Source: CAZIPN01 sp964541225 (GTDB lineage Bacteria > Actinomycetota > Coriobacteriia > Anaerosomatales > JAAXUF01). From it: a stretch of DNA of 43,600 nt. Under the pieces are notes generated by a model. It saw only the letters and a list, made by a program, of their open reading frames with translations. It ran no database searches and was not told the DNA's origin. Made by a program: the position numbers and the translations under genes. This document shows positions 24,184 to 31,955 of the stretch, in pieces (position 1 is the stretch's first letter; every line of letters starts with the position of its first letter). The stretch covers positions 1 through 43,600 of the forward strand of contig CAZIPN010000018.1 in the NCBI GenBank assembly GCA_964541225.1. Reading direction: 5' to 3'.

Positions 24184-24212
24184 ATCATACCCACCGGGGT
24201 ATTACCAGTCAA
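24184..24212 (-). promoter_or_regulatory. Thioredoxin promoter with CsoR/CstR-type operator
   Basis: On the minus strand TTGACT (24207-24212) and TATGAT (24184-24189) are exactly 17 bases apart. The palindrome ATACCC-ACCG-GGGTAT (24187-24202) fills the spacer and enters the -10 box. Its arms match those of the operators at 23381-23399 and 18086-18101. Confidence 0.82.
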
Positions 24213-24268
24213 GGAAGCCCTCTGCTTCTTGTACCCCGACGAGTACAATTGAGAGCAGGAGGACCAAC

Positions 24269-25528
24269 GTGGCAGACGACGCACTCATTTGGATAGCGCT
24301 CGTAGTCGGGGCCGTGGGAACGGGTGCGTCCTTCGTCGGCATTCTCGTCGCAAAGCGCTCACTCGAAAGCCTGGTTGCGCTGGTGGGCCTCGTGTTCTTT
24401 GCTGCATGTGCCTGGGGTTTCGGTGGCGTCACGCTCGCATACGATCGCTTGGACGCGATTGTGTACGCCATCGCATTTACCTTCGCGGGCATGTTCGGCG
24501 GTTACGCGCTGATCTCCACGTTGCTTGGATGGTTCGCGAGGCGCGCCCATGCGGGAATCCCCGCGGCATCAGCTTCCTTGCCGGAGAGACAATCCGGCTT
24601 TGCCGTTCTCGTGCTTGGCGAAGTTGAACCCCCTCTGTACAGTCCGGCGGCCACGGCGGCCGCTCTGGAGGACCTCTCCGAAGAAGGGCTCTTGAAGGCC
24701 TCCATCGGCGTGCTGCCGTTCCTGTTCATGGCGCAAAAGACCCGCTATCGTGCCGCCGGTGGCATCAGTCCGGCGGCTCGCCAGCTCGACACCGTCGCCG
24801 AGAAGGTGGAATCGGTCCTTGAGAGCGCTCGGACAATCACGCGTCTCGAATCCGCATGGTGCGAAGGCGAACGCTCTTTGGTCACGAAGATTGCACACAC
24901 GGTTGCCGATGGATTCCGCAACATCGTAGTTGCCGAGGCGGTGATTGCCGAATCTCTCGAGGTCGATGCGGCGAAGCGGGAGGTCGATGCCCTGCGCCTT
25001 GGCGACCTGGGCGTGTCGGTCACCTACGCTGGGCCACTGTGGAGTTCTGAGCGTATCGCCGGGCTTGTCACGAATCGGATCATGGCTGTGGCGGGAGACC
25101 CCTCGGCAGCGGGGATCGTCTTGGTCGGGCAGGGACAGCCGAGTGACAGGGCTCGTGATCGGCGCGACTTCGACGAGCAGGAGACCGCGTTCCTCAATCA
25201 CGTGCGAATGTTGCTTCTCGAACGAGGCGTTGGCGAGCAGAACATTCGCATCGCGTGGGCGGACTGGCGCAATCCAGAAGTGACGGGAACGGTGCGCCAC
25301 CTGGCAGCCATCGGATGTCGTCGGATACTGGTCTCGCCCGCGTGTTTCCCGTTTGACTCCATCACAACACTGCTTGATATTCAGCTCGCTGTGAGGCAGG
25401 CCCGCGTCGACGAAAGCGTCTCGGTCGTCACACTACCTGCGTGGCATGACGATCCAGCGTTTGTGGAGGAGTTGCGTGCCGACATCACGGACGCACTCAG
25501 CGCCGCCTCGGCAGGTTCGGTGGCGTAG
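24269..25528 (+). CDS. Membrane-anchored ferrochelatase-like protein lacking metal ligands
   Basis: GTG 24269 with GGAGG six bases upstream starts a 419-residue protein. Residues about 6-28, 33-52 and 62-90 are hydrophobic helices. The rest resembles a class II chelatase: FAVLVLGEVEPPLYSP looks like the ferrochelatase N-terminal strand, GGISPAARQL like its substrate loop, VLVGQGQPSD sits where the catalytic AHSLP-type His should be, and SPACFPFDSITTLLDI sits where the conserved Asp-His-x-Glu-Thr-Leu motif should be. The His is replaced by Gln and the Glu by Thr, so normal metal insertion is doubtful. It may bind tetrapyrrole without catalysis. The family link is by motif reading; the function is unknown. 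It is divergent from thioredoxin. Confidence 0.68.
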   Translation: MADDALIWIALVVGAVGTGASFVGILVAKRSLESLVALVGLVFFAACAWGFGGVTLAYDRLDAIVYAIAFTFAGMFGGYALISTLLGWFARRAHAGIPAASASLPERQSGFAVLVLGEVEPPLYSPAATAAALEDLSEEGLLKASIGVLPFLFMAQKTRYRAAGGISPAARQLDTVAEKVESVLESARTITRLESAWCEGERSLVTKIAHTVADGFRNIVVAEAVIAESLEVDAAKREVDALRLGDLGVSVTYAGPLWSSERIAGLVTNRIMAVAGDPSAAGIVLVGQGQPSDRARDRRDFDEQETAFLNHVRMLLLERGVGEQNIRIAWADWRNPEVTGTVRHLAAIGCRRILVSPACFPFDSITTLLDIQLAVRQARVDESVSVVTLPAWHDDPAFVEELRADITDALSAASAGSVA

Positions 25529-25550
25529 GGGCGACGTTCGGACCGAGTGA

Positions 25551-26264
25551 TCAGCGCGCGTTGCAGCGCTCCGAGTTCCACTCCCGCATGCGACGGATCG
25601 CCCTGTAGCGCCATGCGTACCGCAGCGCCAGCGAGAGCCCGCCACGGGCAGCCTCAGCGCGCGTCTCCAGGCTATCGATGCTCACACGCAGTTCCTCGCT
25701 GGTCGAACCGCGAAACACGGTGTAGCCCTTGCCGACAGCTTCAAGAACGTGGGCATCGCTGCCTCCCGTGAGTGCGATGCCGTTTCCACCCGCCAGCTTC
25801 GCCGCTAGGCTGTTCGCCCACACGAGAAACGGCAGCGAGTTGTAGACCTCGAGAGCGTGAAACGCCCCATCCTGCGCAGCCTGGGCGAACACATTCCTGC
25901 CGAGAGGCCCAAACACACCCTTGTTCGAGAACGGGTGAGCGATGACCGCGACTCCGCCTTGCTCTTCGATCGCCTTGATGGTCTCGGCCGGTGACATGCC
26001 GGGAGCAACGTCTTCTTCCACGAACAGGCCAAGAATATGACCTTCCGCAGAGGAGACTTCGGTGCCAACTACCACGTCGAAGTTGTAGTGCCGAGAGAGT
26101 TCTCTCGCTTGCACGGCGCCTTCAATGGTGTTGTGGTCAGTGATGGCGATGACCGACAGATCGGTGCGGTACTGCACGTAGTCCATGATCTCAGGAATAC
26201 TCGCAAGACCGTCGCTGTGGTCAGAATGAATGTGGAGATCCGCCTTGCTCCAAGTGTCCGCCAC
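25551..26264 (-). CDS. PHP-domain metal-dependent phosphoesterase
   Basis: A 237-residue protein with PHP motifs: DLHIHSDHSDG (residues 9-19), AITDHNTIEGA, GTEVSSAEGHILGLF, VIAHPFSN and GGSDAH. These His and Asp residues build a trinuclear metal site that hydrolyses phosphoesters. Relatives include 3',5'-nucleotide bisphosphate phosphatases and histidinol phosphatases, but there is no his operon here, so a stand-alone nucleotide or RNA-related phosphatase is more likely. The C-terminus is basic (WRYRAIRRMREW), which might favour nucleic acid contact. It converges with the chelatase-like gene, with 22 bases between the stops. Length is typical for short PHP proteins. Confidence 0.88.
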   Translation of the reverse strand: MADTWSKADLHIHSDHSDGLASIPEIMDYVQYRTDLSVIAITDHNTIEGAVQARELSRHYNFDVVVGTEVSSAEGHILGLFVEEDVAPGMSPAETIKAIEEQGGVAVIAHPFSNKGVFGPLGRNVFAQAAQDGAFHALEVYNSLPFLVWANSLAAKLAGGNGIALTGGSDAHVLEAVGKGYTVFRGSTSEELRVSIDSLETRAEAARGGLSLALRYAWRYRAIRRMREWNSERCNAR

Positions 26265-26387
26265 GCGAGTAGTCCCCTTCGTCGTGAGATCCGGGTCATG
26301 ACAAGCAATCGCCGTGCCTTCGCCAAGACCCTACCAATCCAATGTCGGCAGAACAGTCGCAGAACTCAATCCCAAACCCAGGTCCGA

Positions 26388-27551
26388 TCACGACTGAACG
26401 TTCGCGGCCGCCCATTCACCGAGCCTTCGAATACCTTCACGCAGACGGTCCCTCGACGTCGCATAGCTGAACCTCAAGAAACCCTCTCCGCCGTGCCCGA
26501 AATCGACACCCGGGGCGCACGACACGTGTGCTTCGTCGAGCAGCCTACGACACAGCGCCAGGGAGTCTTGGCCCCAGCAACTGGCGTCGGCAAACACGTA
26601 GAACGCTCCTCCTGGCGGAGAGAGTATCGTGAGTCCCAATTCTTCGAGGGCGGGCACAAGGTAGCGACGACGCTCATCGTATGTTGCACGCATCCTAACA
26701 ACATCCTCCTGTGCCCGGGTAAGCGCAACCACCCCCGCGTGCTGTACAAATGCATTGGCGGCCAGAAAGAAGTTCTGCTGGATCTTCTCGGCAGGGCGCA
26801 CGAACTCCGGAGGCGCGATCATGTATCCCAACCGCCAACCGGTCATGGCGTAGGCCTTCGAGAATCCGTTCAGCACGAAGGCCTTGTCGGTGTAGGCGAG
26901 GATCGTCCGATCGGGACCAGAGAAATCGAGTCCGTGGTATATCTCGTCACTCGCGATATGGACCCCGGTTTCCTCGGCAATTGAGGCGAGCGCCTTCAAG
27001 TCCTCGTCGCCGAGCACCGCCCCCGTAGGATTGCTCGGCGAGTTGATCATGATGGCCTTCGTGCGCGGGCCTATCGCCGCCCGAACCTCGTCCGGGCGGT
27101 AGCGAAAGCCGTCCTCGGCACGCACGCGCACGAGTTTGGGAACGCCGCCGAGGAACGTGACGTAGTTGGGATACGCCGGGTAGCACGGGTCCGGCATGAT
27201 GACCTCGTCCCCGGGATCGAGCAGAGCGCCGAACAGCAGAAGCATCGCTGGCGACGTGCCCTGCGTAATGACGATGTTGGTCGGATCGACTTCCACACCG
27301 TAGTGGTCCCGGTAGCGAACGTGCAGAGCCTCTCGAAGGTCCGGTAGGCCGAGCGACTGGGTGTAGTGTGTGGATCCCTCGGCGATCGCCAACTCGGCCG
27401 CTTGCGCGATCACATCAGGAGTCGGGAAGTCCGGATCGCCGATCTCCAGGCGCACGACATCGTGGCCGGCGGCTTCGAGCTTCTCGGCGTGCGCGACGAT
27501 GTCCATGACCACAAACGGGCGGATCTCGGTAGCACGGCGCGACACCGTCAT
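26388..27551 (-). CDS. PLP-dependent class I/II aminotransferase
   Basis: A 387-residue fold-type I aminotransferase of the aspartate/aromatic group. The PLP lysine is Lys232 in NGFSKAYAMTGWRLGY. Other marks are EIGDPDFPTP near the N-terminus, SPSNPTGAV (Asn that contacts PLP), ASDEIYHGLDF (Asp that bonds the pyridine N and Tyr), and a C-terminal LRFSYATSRD with the substrate carboxylate Arg. AAGGAG lies six bases before the ATG. It is a single gene between the PHP and small membrane genes. Substrate choice (Asp, Ala, aromatic or LL-DAP) cannot be fixed from the sequence; the motif set looks like the broad aspartate-aminotransferase Ib class. Confidence 0.92.
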   Translation of the reverse strand: MTVSRRATEIRPFVVMDIVAHAEKLEAAGHDVVRLEIGDPDFPTPDVIAQAAELAIAEGSTHYTQSLGLPDLREALHVRYRDHYGVEVDPTNIVITQGTSPAMLLLFGALLDPGDEVIMPDPCYPAYPNYVTFLGGVPKLVRVRAEDGFRYRPDEVRAAIGPRTKAIMINSPSNPTGAVLGDEDLKALASIAEETGVHIASDEIYHGLDFSGPDRTILAYTDKAFVLNGFSKAYAMTGWRLGYMIAPPEFVRPAEKIQQNFFLAANAFVQHAGVVALTRAQEDVVRMRATYDERRRYLVPALEELGLTILSPPGGAFYVFADASCWGQDSLALCRRLLDEAHVSCAPGVDFGHGGEGFLRFSYATSRDRLREGIRRLGEWAAANVQS

Positions 27552-27665
27552 GTACTACTCCTTGCCAACGTCGATAGAAGCGCTTCAGTCTAGCGTCCGT
27601 TGCGGGCAACGGTCATCTCGCGCCTGCTGCGGGCCGCGAGCCGGTGTTGGTGACCTGTTGTGCGG

Positions 27666-28091
27666 CTAGCGGTTCTTGCCTTTGGGGCGGTGACTCGGCG
27701 CTGGGGTCCACAACACAGACGGATCACTCCCGACAAAGACCGCGAGCATCCCGAGCGGAAGAACCAGCGGCACGATCGCACCAAGCAAGCCGACGATGGC
27801 CACGACGGGTCCAGTGGGCGTTCCCGCCAAAGAAGCGCTGGAGACATCGCGCAATCCAGTCACCAACGTGAGCAGATCAAAGACCGTGAAGATGCCCAAG
27901 GTGAGCAGCACGAACAGCGCCTTGCGTTTCCAGGCAACGCCTCGCGCTGCAATCATCACAGCCACAGCCGCAAGCACGAACCCGGCAGACAGCGGGGTGT
28001 AGTAGTGCGCCGCCTTGAGCAGTGCCGCGAGTCCAAAGAGCGCGAAGGACAGAACGATACTGATGGCCGCAAAAACGGCCTTGTCACGCAT
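27666..28091 (-). CDS. Small polytopic membrane protein coupled to the exosortase
   Basis: A 141-residue protein with four hydrophobic helices: AVFAAISIVLSFALFGLAAL, YYTPLSAGFVLAAVAVMIAA, KALFVLLTLGIFTVFDLLTL and VVAIVGLLGAIVPLVLPLGM. It ends in a basic tail (SHRPKGKNR). The ATG at 28091 overlaps the end of the exosortase-family gene by 8 bases (ATGCGTGA), so the two are translated together. No catalytic motif is visible. The close coupling suggests an accessory subunit or partner for the exosortase-like enzyme, analogous to the small EpsI/XrtX-associated membrane proteins. This is inference from position only, and I do not recognise the family. Confidence 0.72.
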   Translation of the reverse strand: MRDKAVFAAISIVLSFALFGLAALLKAAHYYTPLSAGFVLAAVAVMIAARGVAWKRKALFVLLTLGIFTVFDLLTLVTGLRDVSSASLAGTPTGPVVAIVGLLGAIVPLVLPLGMLAVFVGSDPSVLWTPAPSHRPKGKNR

Positions 28092-28671
28092 CTTTGCGCA
28101 CGTACGACAACCAGGCGGCCAACGCGACCACAGTGACGAGCACCATACCCACCTGGAACAGATAGTCGTGGAAGAACGTGAATGTCGAGCTGTACGCAGG
28201 CGCACTCAGAGGCAGCGTGTGGAACCACCGGTCATGAAGAAACGCAAACGCTGGCTGAATGCTCTCGGACACCTCGGCAACCGCAACGAGCCTCACGAAG
28301 TTGGCGAACACGATGCTCGGAATCCCAATCGCGAGACCGAGAAAACGATGTCTTGCCGAGACGGGGTACGCCAGGACCAGCGCAACGTAGAGCGCCATGA
28401 TGAATATCGCCGTGCACGCAAGGTCTATGGAGAGTGTCCTGCTGTGCAGATATATCTGAGTTCCCGATCGCATCGCCGCGATCCCCAGCCACGTGTAGAG
28501 CCTCGTGCTGACAATCGCGGTGCCCATCATCATCCAATTCAGCATTCCGGCCAGGTTGGCAAGCATAATCGCCGATACCAACCCCCCGAAGTAGATGGCC
28601 AAGCGTCCAACCACGCCGAGCATGGCCCGGTCGATCTTCGGCGACGCTCCATGTGAGTCTCTCTTCGCCAT
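28084..28671 (-). CDS. Exosortase/archaeosortase-family membrane transpeptidase
   Basis: A 195-residue multi-helix membrane protein with the three family residues in order: Cys86 in SIDLACTAIF, Arg127 in VFANFVRLVAV and His168 in FTFFHDYLFQ. Between them lie hydrophobic helices, including ALYVALVLAYP. Exosortases recognise a C-terminal sorting tag (PEP-CTERM or similar), cleave it and link the protein to the cell surface or glycolipid. The gene is followed by a small membrane protein in overlapping frame, but no EPS locus or tagged substrate is nearby; the secreted protein at 1896-2813 lacks such a tag. The ribosome binding site is weak (GGTGG). The Cys/Arg/His triad makes the family call firm; the substrate is unknown. 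Confidence 0.82.
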   Translation of the reverse strand: MAKRDSHGASPKIDRAMLGVVGRLAIYFGGLVSAIMLANLAGMLNWMMMGTAIVSTRLYTWLGIAAMRSGTQIYLHSRTLSIDLACTAIFIMALYVALVLAYPVSARHRFLGLAIGIPSIVFANFVRLVAVAEVSESIQPAFAFLHDRWFHTLPLSAPAYSSTFTFFHDYLFQVGMVLVTVVALAAWLSYVRKDA

Positions 28672-28799
28672 GCCACCATCTTACGCTTTCCGCCTGGTGT
28701 TTCACCCGGGGCAGCGCCCTCCGGGCCGCTGGCAAGACTTGCGGCATCGCGACGGGAAGATGTGAGCGGAGATGATTCGACAGCGGTCATAGACGCGAA

Positions 28800-28835
28800 G
28801 AAGCGGCCCTCCCCTTGCCGAGAAGAAGCCGCTTC
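28800..28835 (-). terminator. Possible hairpin terminator after tRNA-Leu
   Basis: GAAGCGGC and GCCGCTTC form an 8-base stem separated by 20 bases, starting 12 bases after the tRNA CCA on the minus strand. The T-run is weak (TTC), so termination is plausible but not certain. Confidence 0.4.
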
Positions 28836-28846
28836 GGGCATGCCAT

Positions 28847-28932
28847 TGGTGTCGGAGGAGGGATTTGAACCCTCACGAGGTTGCCCTCACTAGGCCCTCA
28901 ACCTAGCGCGTCTGCCGTTCCGCCACTCCGAC
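28847..28932 (-). tRNA. tRNA-Leu (anticodon GAG)
   Basis: An 86-base class II tRNA with encoded CCA. The acceptor GTCGGAG pairs with CTCCGAC, and the anticodon stem CTAGG/CCTAG encloses TTGAGGG (anticodon GAG). The long variable arm (GAGGGCAACCTC) and the T-arm with GGGTTCAAATCCC are typical. Upstream, TTGCTACACT resembles the -10 element of tRNA-Val. Confidence 0.96.
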
Positions 28933-28966
28933 GTGGATCAGCGCCACTCTGGGCGCGAGTCGGTAG

Positions 28967-28976
28967 TGTAGCAAAA
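28967..28976 (-). promoter_or_regulatory. Extended -10 element of tRNA-Leu
   Basis: The minus strand reads TTTGCTACACT about 32 bases before the mature tRNA. The same string precedes tRNA-Val. TGC-TACACT fits an extended -10 promoter; no -35 box is obvious. Confidence 0.4.
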
Positions 28977-29024
28977 GCGCAAACCCCGAGGCTAGGGCGT
29001 CTTTGGCCGGTGCTCCCTCGCCCC

Positions 29025-30020
29025 TCATGGAATCGGGAACGGCCTGGCGAAATGGCACGCCGCGAAGTGGCCGGGCGAAACCTCACGAAGCTGCGGGTCC
29101 GTCTCGGCACACAGAGGCAACTCCGCGATTGGGCAGCGTGTATGGAATCGGCACCCTGTCGGCGGGTCGATTGGGCTGGGCGGCTCGCCATGAAGCACAA
29201 TCTGCTGCCGAGTACGTTGCGAACGCGGATCCGGCACCGGAATCGCCGAGAGGAGTGAGTGCGTGTACGGGTGGCTCGGCTGATCGCAGAGCTCGTCTGA
29301 GGGCGCGGTTTCAACGATCCTGCCGAGATACATGACCGCGATCTCGTCGGAAACACGCTGCGTCACGGCAAGATCGTGGGCGATGAACAGGTACGCAAGG
29401 CCGAGTTCGTCCTGAAGCTGCTGGAGCAGGTTGAGCACCTGCGCCTGGACGGAGACATCGAGCGCCGAGACGGGCTCGTCGCACACCAGCAGTTTGGGCT
29501 TGAGCGCAAGTGCGCGCGCAATCCCGATACGCTGCCGTTCGCCGCCAGAGAACTCATGCGGATAGCGGTTGATGTGCTCGGGATTCATCCCCACGGTCCG
29601 GAGGAGTTCCGCAGCCCGGCCCAACTGCTCTGCGCGTGTGCCCACGTGGTGAATCGTGAGCGGTTCCGTGACGATCTCCCCGACGGTCATGCGGGGGTTG
29701 AGACTGGAGTACGGATCCTGGAAGACGATCTGGGCGCTGCGCCGGAAGCCTTTGAGTGCGCGTCCTCGGAGCGCGAGAACGTCAACGCCATCGAACGTGA
29801 GGTGGCCTGCGCTCGGCTCGACCAGACGCAGGACCGCTCGCCCCACCGTCGATTTGCCACAACCCGACTCGCCGACAAGGCCCAGGGTCTGCCCTCGACG
29901 CACCTTCAAGGTGACCCCATCGACAGCGCGCACCTTCTTGCCAAGCCGCGCCGACAGGAGCCCCTGCTCCACAGGGAAGTGCTTGACCAGATCCGTCACT
30001 TCGAGGATGACATCGCTCAT
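29025..30020 (-). CDS. oppF: Oligopeptide ABC transporter ATP-binding protein OppF
   Basis: A 331-residue ATPase with Walker A GESGCGKST (50-58), Q-loop VFQDPYSSLNP, signature FSGGERQRIGIARAL and Walker B LLVCDEP, followed by the switch His in FIAHDLAV. The C-terminal oligo/dipeptide extension has GCRFHTRCP and further cysteines (ELPLCAE, AACHF), a pattern that binds an iron-sulfur cluster in some OppD/DppD proteins. It works with OppD as the heterodimeric motor. The ATG overlaps the oppD stop (ATGA). It is the last gene of the opp operon, ending about 90 bases from tRNA-Leu. Dipeptide (Dpp) versus oligopeptide specificity cannot be told from the ATPase. Confidence 0.95.
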   Translation of the reverse strand: MSDVILEVTDLVKHFPVEQGLLSARLGKKVRAVDGVTLKVRRGQTLGLVGESGCGKSTVGRAVLRLVEPSAGHLTFDGVDVLALRGRALKGFRRSAQIVFQDPYSSLNPRMTVGEIVTEPLTIHHVGTRAEQLGRAAELLRTVGMNPEHINRYPHEFSGGERQRIGIARALALKPKLLVCDEPVSALDVSVQAQVLNLLQQLQDELGLAYLFIAHDLAVTQRVSDEIAVMYLGRIVETAPSDELCDQPSHPYTHSLLSAIPVPDPRSQRTRQQIVLHGEPPSPIDPPTGCRFHTRCPIAELPLCAETDPQLREVSPGHFAACHFARPFPIP

Positions 30021-31060
30021 GAGGCCTCCCCCGCTGCGCTCGCATGGGGAACCAGACGCGCCGAAGCGCTCCGCTCAAGACCTGCCTCGCCCGCGAAGTG
30101 GCACGCGGCCCGGTGGACGCCTTCGATGATGCGGTATTCGGGCACGGCTGCCGCGCAGACAGGCTTCGCGTACGGACAGCGCGGGTGAAAAGCACAGCCA
30201 CTCGGCACGTTGACGAGACTCGGCGGTTGGCCCTGGATGGCGTGCAGTCTCGCCTTACCGCCCACCGAGCCTTCGGGCACGGAGTCCAGCAATCCCCACG
30301 TGTAGGGATGTGCCGGCCGATAGAACAGCGCATCGGCGCTGCCATACTCCACGGGACGGCCGGCATACATCACCAGCACGTTGTCCGCCACATCGGCGAC
30401 AATCCCGAGATCGTGCGTGATCACGATCGTCGCCGCACTCGTGCGCTTCTTCGCCTCTTCCATCAGCGCCAGAATCTGTGCCTGGATCGTGACATCGAGC
30501 GCCGTCGTGGGTTCATCGGCAATGAGAACGTCTGGCTCGCAAGCGAGCGCCATCGCGATCATCGCTCTTTGACGCATGCCGCCCGAGAACTGGTGCGGAT
30601 ACTCCCTGGCGCGATTTCGCGCATCCGGAATGCCGACACGCCCGAGCAGCTCGACGGCTCGCTGCCACGCGTCACTCCTGCGCATGTGCTTGTGCATCAC
30701 AAGCGGTTCGGCGACTTGATGTCCGACGCGGTAGACAGGATTCAGCGACGTCATCGGATCTTGGAACACCATTGCGATCCGATCGCCTCGCACAGAGCGG
30801 ATCTCGTGGTCGGTCATCGAGAAGATCGAGCGGCCGTCGAGGCGCGCATCTCCATCGACAGTTGCGGCCGAAGACGCCGGGAGCAGGCGCATCAGCGCCA
30901 GGCCAGTCACCGACTTGCCAGAGCCCGACTCTCCCACGACGCCGAGCGTCTCCCCGCGAGCGAGCTCAAAGGAGACACCGTCGACCGCCGCAAGCGCACC
31001 GTCCCTCGTGGCGAAGGTCACCCTCAAGTCCTCAACCACCAGGAGTTTGTCGGCGGTCAT
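30017..31060 (-). CDS. oppD: Oligopeptide ABC transporter ATP-binding protein OppD
   Basis: A 347-residue ATPase, partner of OppF. Walker A is GESGSGKSV (about 43-51), the Q-loop VFQDPMTSLNPV, the signature FSGGMRQRAMIAMAL and Walker B VLIADEPTTALD. The C-terminal domain carries GCAFHPRCPYAKPVC and ACHFAGE, the cysteine arrangement of the Opp/Dpp family. It begins one base after the oppC stop and overlaps oppF, so the two ATPases are made in equal amounts. It energises peptide uptake at the cytoplasmic face of the OppBC channel. Confidence 0.96.
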   Translation of the reverse strand: MTADKLLVVEDLRVTFATRDGALAAVDGVSFELARGETLGVVGESGSGKSVTGLALMRLLPASSAATVDGDARLDGRSIFSMTDHEIRSVRGDRIAMVFQDPMTSLNPVYRVGHQVAEPLVMHKHMRRSDAWQRAVELLGRVGIPDARNRAREYPHQFSGGMRQRAMIAMALACEPDVLIADEPTTALDVTIQAQILALMEEAKKRTSAATIVITHDLGIVADVADNVLVMYAGRPVEYGSADALFYRPAHPYTWGLLDSVPEGSVGGKARLHAIQGQPPSLVNVPSGCAFHPRCPYAKPVCAAAVPEYRIIEGVHRAACHFAGEAGLERSASARLVPHASAAGEAS

Positions 31061-31061
31061 G

Positions 31062-31952
31062 CTATGAACTCGCCTTCACGTCAAGCGCGTCTCGAAGTCC
31101 GTCGCCGAGCAGGACGAACGCGAGCACCGTGAGGATAATCGCGAGGCCGGGCCACACGAAGAGGTTGGGATTCGACGTGATGTAACCCTGCGCTTCGTTG
31201 AGCATGCCGCCCCACGACGGCGTCGGAGGCTGAATCCCTATGCCGAGAAACGAAAGCGCGGCCTCCGTGAGAATGACTCCGCCCAAGCCCATGGTGGCGT
31301 ACACGATGATGGGCGCGATGGCATTCGGCACGATGTGGCGGCCTAGGATGCGCGCGTCGCTCGCACCCATCGCACGCGCGGCCTCCACATAGCCATTTTG
31401 TTTCACCGAGAGTATCGACGACCGAAAGACGCGTGCAATCGTCGTCCAGCCGAGAATGCCAATCGCCACGAGCACGGGGCCGACACCCATACCCATGACC
31501 GAGATGAGCAGAATGGCGAGCAGGATGTAGGGAAACGCGAGGAACACGTCGGTGAAGCGCATGATCACGCTGTCGACGAAGCCTCCGTAGTACCCCGAGA
31601 GCGCCCCGAAGAGCACGCCGAGCGCCACAGACATGAACGTCGCCACAAACCCGACGAGAAGCGATACGCGCGCGCCGTAGATGACCCGGGCGAAGATGTC
31701 TCGGCCGGAATCGTCGGTACCCATTGGATGGGCGAGCGACGGGGCGAGAAACTGCGTTTGAGAAACCCTCGTCGTGTCGATGAAGGTGGGGTCGCCGAAG
31801 AATCTCGTCACCCACAGAGGAGCCGTGATGGCGAGCAGAGTGATCAGCGTCAGGTAGATCAGCGCCACCAGCGCCATTCGGTTGTGAAGCAAGCGTCTCC
31901 ACGCGTCGCCATACAGAGTGCGCTGGGCGCTCGACGGTTTCTCGGCAGGCAT
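31062..31952 (-). CDS. oppC: Oligopeptide ABC transporter permease OppC
   Basis: A 296-residue permease. A first helix (ALIYLTLITLLAITAPLWV) follows a cytoplasmic N-terminus, then a short extracytoplasmic part with HPMGTDDSGRDIFARVIYG, a family hallmark, and the core five helices. The ATPase-coupling EAA-like loop is VEAARAMGASDARILGRHIVPN. GAGGTGACCG lies before the ATG and overlaps the end of oppB, so the gene follows oppB with only three bases between. It pairs with OppB to form the channel. Length and motifs are standard. Confidence 0.95.
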   Translation of the reverse strand: MPAEKPSSAQRTLYGDAWRRLLHNRMALVALIYLTLITLLAITAPLWVTRFFGDPTFIDTTRVSQTQFLAPSLAHPMGTDDSGRDIFARVIYGARVSLLVGFVATFMSVALGVLFGALSGYYGGFVDSVIMRFTDVFLAFPYILLAILLISVMGMGVGPVLVAIGILGWTTIARVFRSSILSVKQNGYVEAARAMGASDARILGRHIVPNAIAPIIVYATMGLGGVILTEAALSFLGIGIQPPTPSWGGMLNEAQGYITSNPNLFVWPGLAIILTVLAFVLLGDGLRDALDVKASS

Positions 31953-31955
31953 CGG

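Noticed and set aside
30044..31132. Long plus-strand open frame opposite oppD and oppF ends
   Set aside because: It is a shadow of the well-supported oppD frame; it has no ribosome binding site and a low-complexity Arg/His-rich product.
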